A DNA stretch of 7,242 nucleotides from Pyrodictiaceae archaeon (GTDB lineage: Archaea > Thermoproteota > Thermoprotei_A > Sulfolobales > Pyrodictiaceae): NCBI GenBank assembly GCA_027033675.1, contig JALVKZ010000297.1:1-7242 (forward strand), read 5' to 3'. Every line of letters begins with the position of its first letter. The stretch's first letter is position 1. The notes under the pieces were generated by a model, which was given only the letters and a program-made list of their open reading frames with translations, had not been told where the DNA came from and did no database searches. The position numbers and the translations under genes are program-made. Shown here piece by piece: positions 3,798-7,242 of this stretch.

Positions 3798-6554
3798 CTA
3801 GCTGATTCTTATTAAATATGTTTCCCGGGTGTTATCTGCTCTTATGAAGAGTAGTGTGGTTGCATTGACGTATTCGAGTCTGTCTCCGGGACCTATTGGG
3901 TTAAAATTGATGATTCCTTGTATGGCCTCGGTCTTGTTTCCATTGAGGCGGTAGAGTCCTCCATGCTCTAGGAGTAGATAAAGCGTATCCCCGTAGCCTG
4001 CTAGCCCTACGACGTGGCTTCCGGGCACGTTAACGCTATATGTGCTCCATGTGCCTGGCTGCGTGGAGCTTGTCTCAACTATTATTGGCACACTGGTATC
4101 GTTACTATATACTAGGAAGTATGCGTTGGCACCTATCTGGTCATTTGCACTAGCTGGATAGACTAGGCTGGGGTTCAGCACTACAGTGCTGCCCAGGGCT
4201 TCGCTCAGGCTGCCCGTTGTCGTGGAGTTTGTTGAGAGATCCACTATACAGTAAGTATCCGTTCCACCACCTTCTAGTACTACTAGGTAGCTCTTAGACG
4301 ACGTATTGACCGCTTCCGCCTCTACTCCTGCCAGTCCTACACAGCTCTGTGTTACTGGCGTAAACGTTGTATCTGGGCCTCGAAGCCTAGCAGCATAGAC
4401 TCCCGTAGCGTTTACTAGGAGGAGCGTATTGGTATACACGTCGTAGGCTATTGTCGCTGAGCCATTAAACATTGTGTGGGGGTCTACGCTGTACTCGTAT
4501 ACCAAGCCAGTACCAGTGTCACGGTAAAGACCTATCTTGCTCTCTCCACCCACTGCAACAAGGAGCCCAGTAAACGTGTTGCTATACAAGTAGGTATAGT
4601 TAGCATTAAGCCTATCAATGCTGAGAGATGCGGGTCCCGCAGTAGTGGTATAGTTTATCTGAAGAAGCACAGTGTTATTAGTAGGGTTTACTACACCCGT
4701 ATCAGCATCAAAACTCTTACTATAACTCAGCACTGCACCACCACTAAGACTCAGTATTGCTAACTTTATCCAAGAGGAGCTCGTCCAATTATATATCATT
4801 AGCTTATATGTCCCCGACTCGTTACACGATACATCATAAAGTGCCGTTATGCTCAGAACATCTACCCCCCTGGGTATCACTGCATAGCTCTTAACAACCG
4901 CCTTGTACCCCGTGGCGAGGTCTACCTCGTACAGGTTACCGCCATAAAGCCACCCAGTACCCAGATAATCCGAGGCCCAAAAACCTGCAACCAATCCTCC
5001 ACTACTATTATATATCTTTATATATGCATTATCTATTACTGGTTGCCGTATAACATCAAGCACGGCGAGGCCATTACTATCAGTTGTACCCGAGGCTACA
5101 AGATAGCCAGAGCCATTATAGACCTCCACCTTCCAACCAGAGACAGGTGAACCATCCAACAACACACTTATGTTAAGATAGCGCGGATTCGCATAAGATG
5201 CTATAAAATCATCGAACCTTGCTTGGCCCCCCCATGTTCCTACGCCTATGCCGTCTGGTGTAAAGCTCGTATCAGTTGTACTAACTGTATACGTGTTAAG
5301 ATCTTGGTCCACGACCGTTAGCTGAAGCTTACCCGTATTTGGGTCATAGTATGCTATCGAAGTATACCACTGGTTCGCTGAAAGGCCTGGAGATGCTGAT
5401 GCCAGTATGTTCCATCCACCATTCCATATCCATATCTCTATTGTGCCAGCGCTTATATGGATGGAGAGTTCATAGAGGTTGTTGTCGTCCTGGAAGAGTA
5501 CTATATCGTCATAGCCACTTATTGCATAGATGTGTGCAGCTACGTAATAGGATCTCGAGGATGGGGCCGTAACTGAGGCTGGGTAAGCTACGTACTCTCC
5601 GCTGCCACCAAGCCCTCCACTAGTTGATGTACTTGTCTGTTCTATTCCGGCTGTGTTGTCGTAGCCTATTCCCTGTGCCCATGTCCAGGTGCCACCGTTT
5701 GTGCTCCAGGCGCCGCTAACGAATACGTCTCCCTCGTCGAAGTCTGTCGCGTATATGGTGTTGTTTTGTAGTATTGTGAAGTCGGATACGACTATTGACT
5801 GGCTAGTATCTACTTGGAGCACGTTCCCGTCGAGGTATGCTAGGCTCACGTTGTTGCCGGATACTCTTACTCCTACTGGGATTGTGTAATCGTCTACACT
5901 GGAGCTGTTTGTTGCCTTGGCGTACGCGGTTAGTGTGCCTCGCCAGGTCTTGGTCCAATCGCTTGCTATTGATGCTAGTAGGGTATAGTTACTTGTTATC
6001 GTGGATACGTTTGATGACACTGGCGTTATATTTGGATACAGTTGATAGTAGTTTCTTATCGGTACTACTGCTACTGCTGGACTCGCTGACAACGCCATAC
6101 TAATTGTTATTGGCTGTGTTGCCCCGTTTATCGTTATGTCTAGTTGGTCTCCGGGAGCCATTGTTACCGGTAGTCTTGTTACTGTAGTTGTTGCTCCGCT
6201 CGCACTGGTTAGCGTCATTGTTATTGTTGTGCTTAGCTCGGTGTAGCGATCTATTACTAGTGTTGTCTGGTTATCCCATAATATGACTATACTTGTTATC
6301 GTGACCGCTCTCGGCGCGTTCGACCCTATGGTTATTCTGAGTACCCCTGGCTCGGCGATGTAGTAACCCCATATCTCTGAGGCTAGTAGCTGTGTCGAGA
6401 TTTTCTCTTGGGCTGCTTGGCTCACCGTGTCTATAATCATTTTTTGCTGAGCAGTAAGGTAGAAGTAGAGGGCCAGCATAGCTAGTAGAGCTATGGCGAG
6501 CAGTACTCCCCCCACTACTGTTGCTATTGCCCTAGATTCTCTTCGCTGAGGCAT
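3798..6554 (-). CDS. Giant modular pilin-like surface protein with a lectin-like domain
   Basis: A 918-residue protein with a class III (type IV pilin) signal peptide: the basic leader MPQRRESRA, a likely prepilin-peptidase site after Ala9, and hydrophobic helix IATVVGGVLLAIALLAMLAL (10-29). What follows is almost all beta-rich. There is a pilin-type head (about 60-165), a linker, a LamG/concanavalin-like beta sandwich (about 268-455) and an Ig-like or carboxypeptidase-regulatory-like sandwich (about 458-550; LLDGSPVSGWKVEVYNGSG, TTDSNGLAVLDV). A further sandwich (555-655) and a C-terminal 260 residues with propeller-like beta repeats complete it. By eye there are about 22 N-x-S/T sequons, fitting heavy surface N-glycosylation, and only three Cys. 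Pilins are usually 100-250 residues, so this is far outside the family's size. The ATG at 6554 is preferred because GGTGA lies 5 nt before it; an ATG at 6572 would add six residues without such a site. A role as a pilus-anchored or tip adhesin is inferred. Confidence 0.8.
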   Translation of the reverse strand: MPQRRESRAIATVVGGVLLAIALLAMLALYFYLTAQQKMIIDTVSQAAQEKISTQLLASEIWGYYIAEPGVLRITIGSNAPRAVTITSIVILWDNQTTLVIDRYTELSTTITMTLTSASGATTTVTRLPVTMAPGDQLDITINGATQPITISMALSASPAVAVVPIRNYYQLYPNITPVSSNVSTITSNYTLLASIASDWTKTWRGTLTAYAKATNSSSVDDYTIPVGVRVSGNNVSLAYLDGNVLQVDTSQSIVVSDFTILQNNTIYATDFDEGDVFVSGAWSTNGGTWTWAQGIGYDNTAGIEQTSTSTSGGLGGSGEYVAYPASVTAPSSRSYYVAAHIYAISGYDDIVLFQDDNNLYELSIHISAGTIEIWIWNGGWNILASASPGLSANQWYTSIAYYDPNTGKLQLTVVDQDLNTYTVSTTDTSFTPDGIGVGTWGGQARFDDFIASYANPRYLNISVLLDGSPVSGWKVEVYNGSGYLVASGTTDSNGLAVLDVIRQPVIDNAYIKIYNSSGGLVAGFWASDYLGTGWLYGGNLYEVDLATGYKAVVKSYAVIPRGVDVLSITALYDVSCNESGTYKLMIYNWTSSSWIKLAILSLSGGAVLSYSKSFDADTGVVNPTNNTVLLQINYTTTAGPASLSIDRLNANYTYLYSNTFTGLLVAVGGESKIGLYRDTGTGLVYEYSVDPHTMFNGSATIAYDVYTNTLLLVNATGVYAARLRGPDTTFTPVTQSCVGLAGVEAEAVNTSSKSYLVVLEGGGTDTYCIVDLSTNSTTTGSLSEALGSTVVLNPSLVYPASANDQIGANAYFLVYSNDTSVPIIVETSSTQPGTWSTYSVNVPGSHVVGLAGYGDTLYLLLEHGGLYRLNGNKTEAIQGIINFNPIGPGDRLEYVNATTLLFIRADNTRETYLIRIS

Positions 6555-6987
6555 AGGCCTCACCGCCCTCATACACTATCTTTACATCAGCGTAGCTCCC
6601 GGCGCCGTTACAGGTTATTGTCGCTGCCGCGTAGTAGGGGAGGGCGACGTTATGCGGTATCAGTGTTTGGCCATTGTTTAGGCTCAGTGTGCATCTACTG
6701 CTCCACGGCGTATCGTTGATGTATACATCGTATAGCTTTACTGGAGTATTATCAGTCACGATAACCACGTGAAGCGTGTCATTACTGTCAATGTACGCTA
6801 GTGTTATTATTAGGTCCTGTCTCGTCTCGAGAGTAGTCTTGACTAGTTGGCGTTCAGCTAGTTGTTGCGCTGTATAAGCGTTCTCGAAAATTCTCGAGAC
6901 CACTAGCGCTCCCACGCCAAGCACAATTATGGCTAACAACGCTGCCGAGATGTACTCGCTTATGCCTCTTAGGTACTGTCGTTGCAT
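6532..6987 (-). CDS. Short type IV pilin-like (class III signal peptide) protein
   Basis: A 151-residue protein beginning MQRQYLRG, with the expected prepilin-peptidase cut after Gly8 (RG/ISE is the canonical archaeal motif). A hydrophobic helix YISAALLAIIVLGVGALVV (12-30) continues into a charged helix, then a beta-rich head. Cys99 and Cys126 could form a disulfide, and NDT sequons occur at 69 and 91. Processed proteins of this kind assemble through the N-terminal helix into pili or archaellum-like filaments outside the membrane. It is the first gene of the operon; its last 23 bp overlap the start of the giant pilin-like gene, which suggests a fixed stoichiometry. The ATG at 6987 has only a weak purine-rich upstream sequence. 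No assembly ATPase, platform protein or peptidase gene is in the window, so the filament type is not determined. Confidence 0.8.
   Translation of the reverse strand: MQRQYLRGISEYISAALLAIIVLGVGALVVSRIFENAYTAQQLAERQLVKTTLETRQDLIITLAYIDSNDTLHVVIVTDNTPVKLYDVYINDTPWSSRCTLSLNNGQTLIPHNVALPYYAAATITCNGAGSYADVKIVYEGGEAYASAKRI
6558..6564 (-). promoter_or_regulatory. Internal ribosome binding site of the giant pilin-like gene
   Basis: GGTGAGG on the minus strand lies inside the 3' end of the short pilin gene, with its GGTGA core 5 nt before the ATG at 6554. It decides between the two ATG candidates and implies coupled translation of the pair. Confidence 0.55.
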
Positions 6988-7120
6988 TACTCTATTCCCC
7001 GCCGAGAATCATTGAAGGACCAGGACTCTAGTAGCTACGAATTACCAGCCCCTACGTATCTTGGGAATAGCTTAGCACCATTATACGGCTATCGTTCTTG
7101 GGTAAAGATGCTTCATCGTA

Positions 7121-7133
7121 AGCTTCTTAACCC
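7121..7133 (+). promoter_or_regulatory. Possible TATA element for tRNA-Gly
   Basis: AGCTTCTTAACCC lies about 38 nt upstream of the mature tRNA 5' end, which would place initiation near 7150-7155 and leave a short leader. The match to the crenarchaeal TATA consensus is weak. Confidence 0.3.
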
Positions 7134-7164
7134 TCTGAGAATGTAGTCTGTCTCCTACATGGCT

Positions 7165-7242
7165 GCGGCGGTCGTCTAGCCTGGACTAGGACGCCGGCCT
7201 GCCAAGCCGGAGATCCCGGGTTCAAATCCCGGCCGCCGCACC
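7165..7242 (+). tRNA. tRNA-Gly (anticodon GCC), 3' end at window edge
   Basis: A complete cloverleaf: acceptor stem GCGGCGG/CCGCCGC, D stem GTCT/GGAC, anticodon stem CCGGC/GCCGG with loop CTGCCAA (anticodon GCC), variable AGATC and T arm CCGGG TTCAAAT CCCGG. The discriminator A is at 7240 and the last two window bases are CC, consistent with an encoded CCA running past the edge. No intron. It is transcribed away from the pilin operon, with 177 bp between the two. Confidence 0.96.

Noticed and set aside
3763..3800. GGAGGTG followed by a possible TTG start on the plus strand
   Set aside because: The frame reaches a stop after about eight codons and overlaps the end of the giant pilin-like gene.
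4476..6103. Several plus-strand open frames of 66-95 codons inside the giant pilin-like gene
   Set aside because: All are antisense to a long frame with coherent domain structure, and none has a credible start site or recognisable protein.

Overview
The window reads as chromosomal DNA of a hyperthermophilic crenarchaeon, most likely Desulfurococcales/Pyrodictiaceae-like (inference). The grounds are GTG as well as ATG starts, GGAGGTG/GGTGA-type ribosome binding sites, very GC-rich tRNAs with an encoded 3' CCA, guide RNAs with archaeal box C/D geometry, class III (prepilin-peptidase) signal peptides, a vapBC pair and a crenarchaeal-looking AbrB domain. No rRNA or other species-level marker is present.

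Layout. 1-430 (+): the 3' part of an unrecognised gene cut by the window edge. 506-793 (+): a MoaD/ThiS-type ubiquitin-like protein, tail-to-tail with a tandem hotdog acyl-CoA thioesterase (790-1776, -); their stop codons overlap. 1904-2522 (-): a vapB-vapC toxin-antitoxin pair. 2523-3797: about 1.3 kb with no intact long gene, which holds the most interesting material. It contains two related box C/D guide RNAs pointing at each other (2702-2781 + and 2966-3051 -), an AbrB-domain gene that looks frameshifted (3060-3238, -), a possible decayed reading frame (3274-3525, -), a tRNA-Glu(UUC) gene (3610-3687, -) and a partial copy of that tRNA's 5' end (3716-3738). 3798-6987 (-): a two-gene operon for a short type IV pilin-like protein and a 918-residue pilin-like protein with a large modular, glycosylation-rich extracellular part. 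7165-7242 (+): tRNA-Gly(GCC), touching the right edge.

How the parts work together. The two pilin-like genes overlap by 23 bp and probably build or decorate one cell-surface structure. The two guide RNAs share the C box, the GC-rich closing stem (with paired changes in both arms) and a near-identical D' guide. As far as I can recall archaeal 16S rRNA, all four guides fall on one short stretch of it, around E. coli positions 1069-1107. That points to a duplicated, partly redundant guide pair serving one ribosomal site, and it is the best candidate here for something undescribed.
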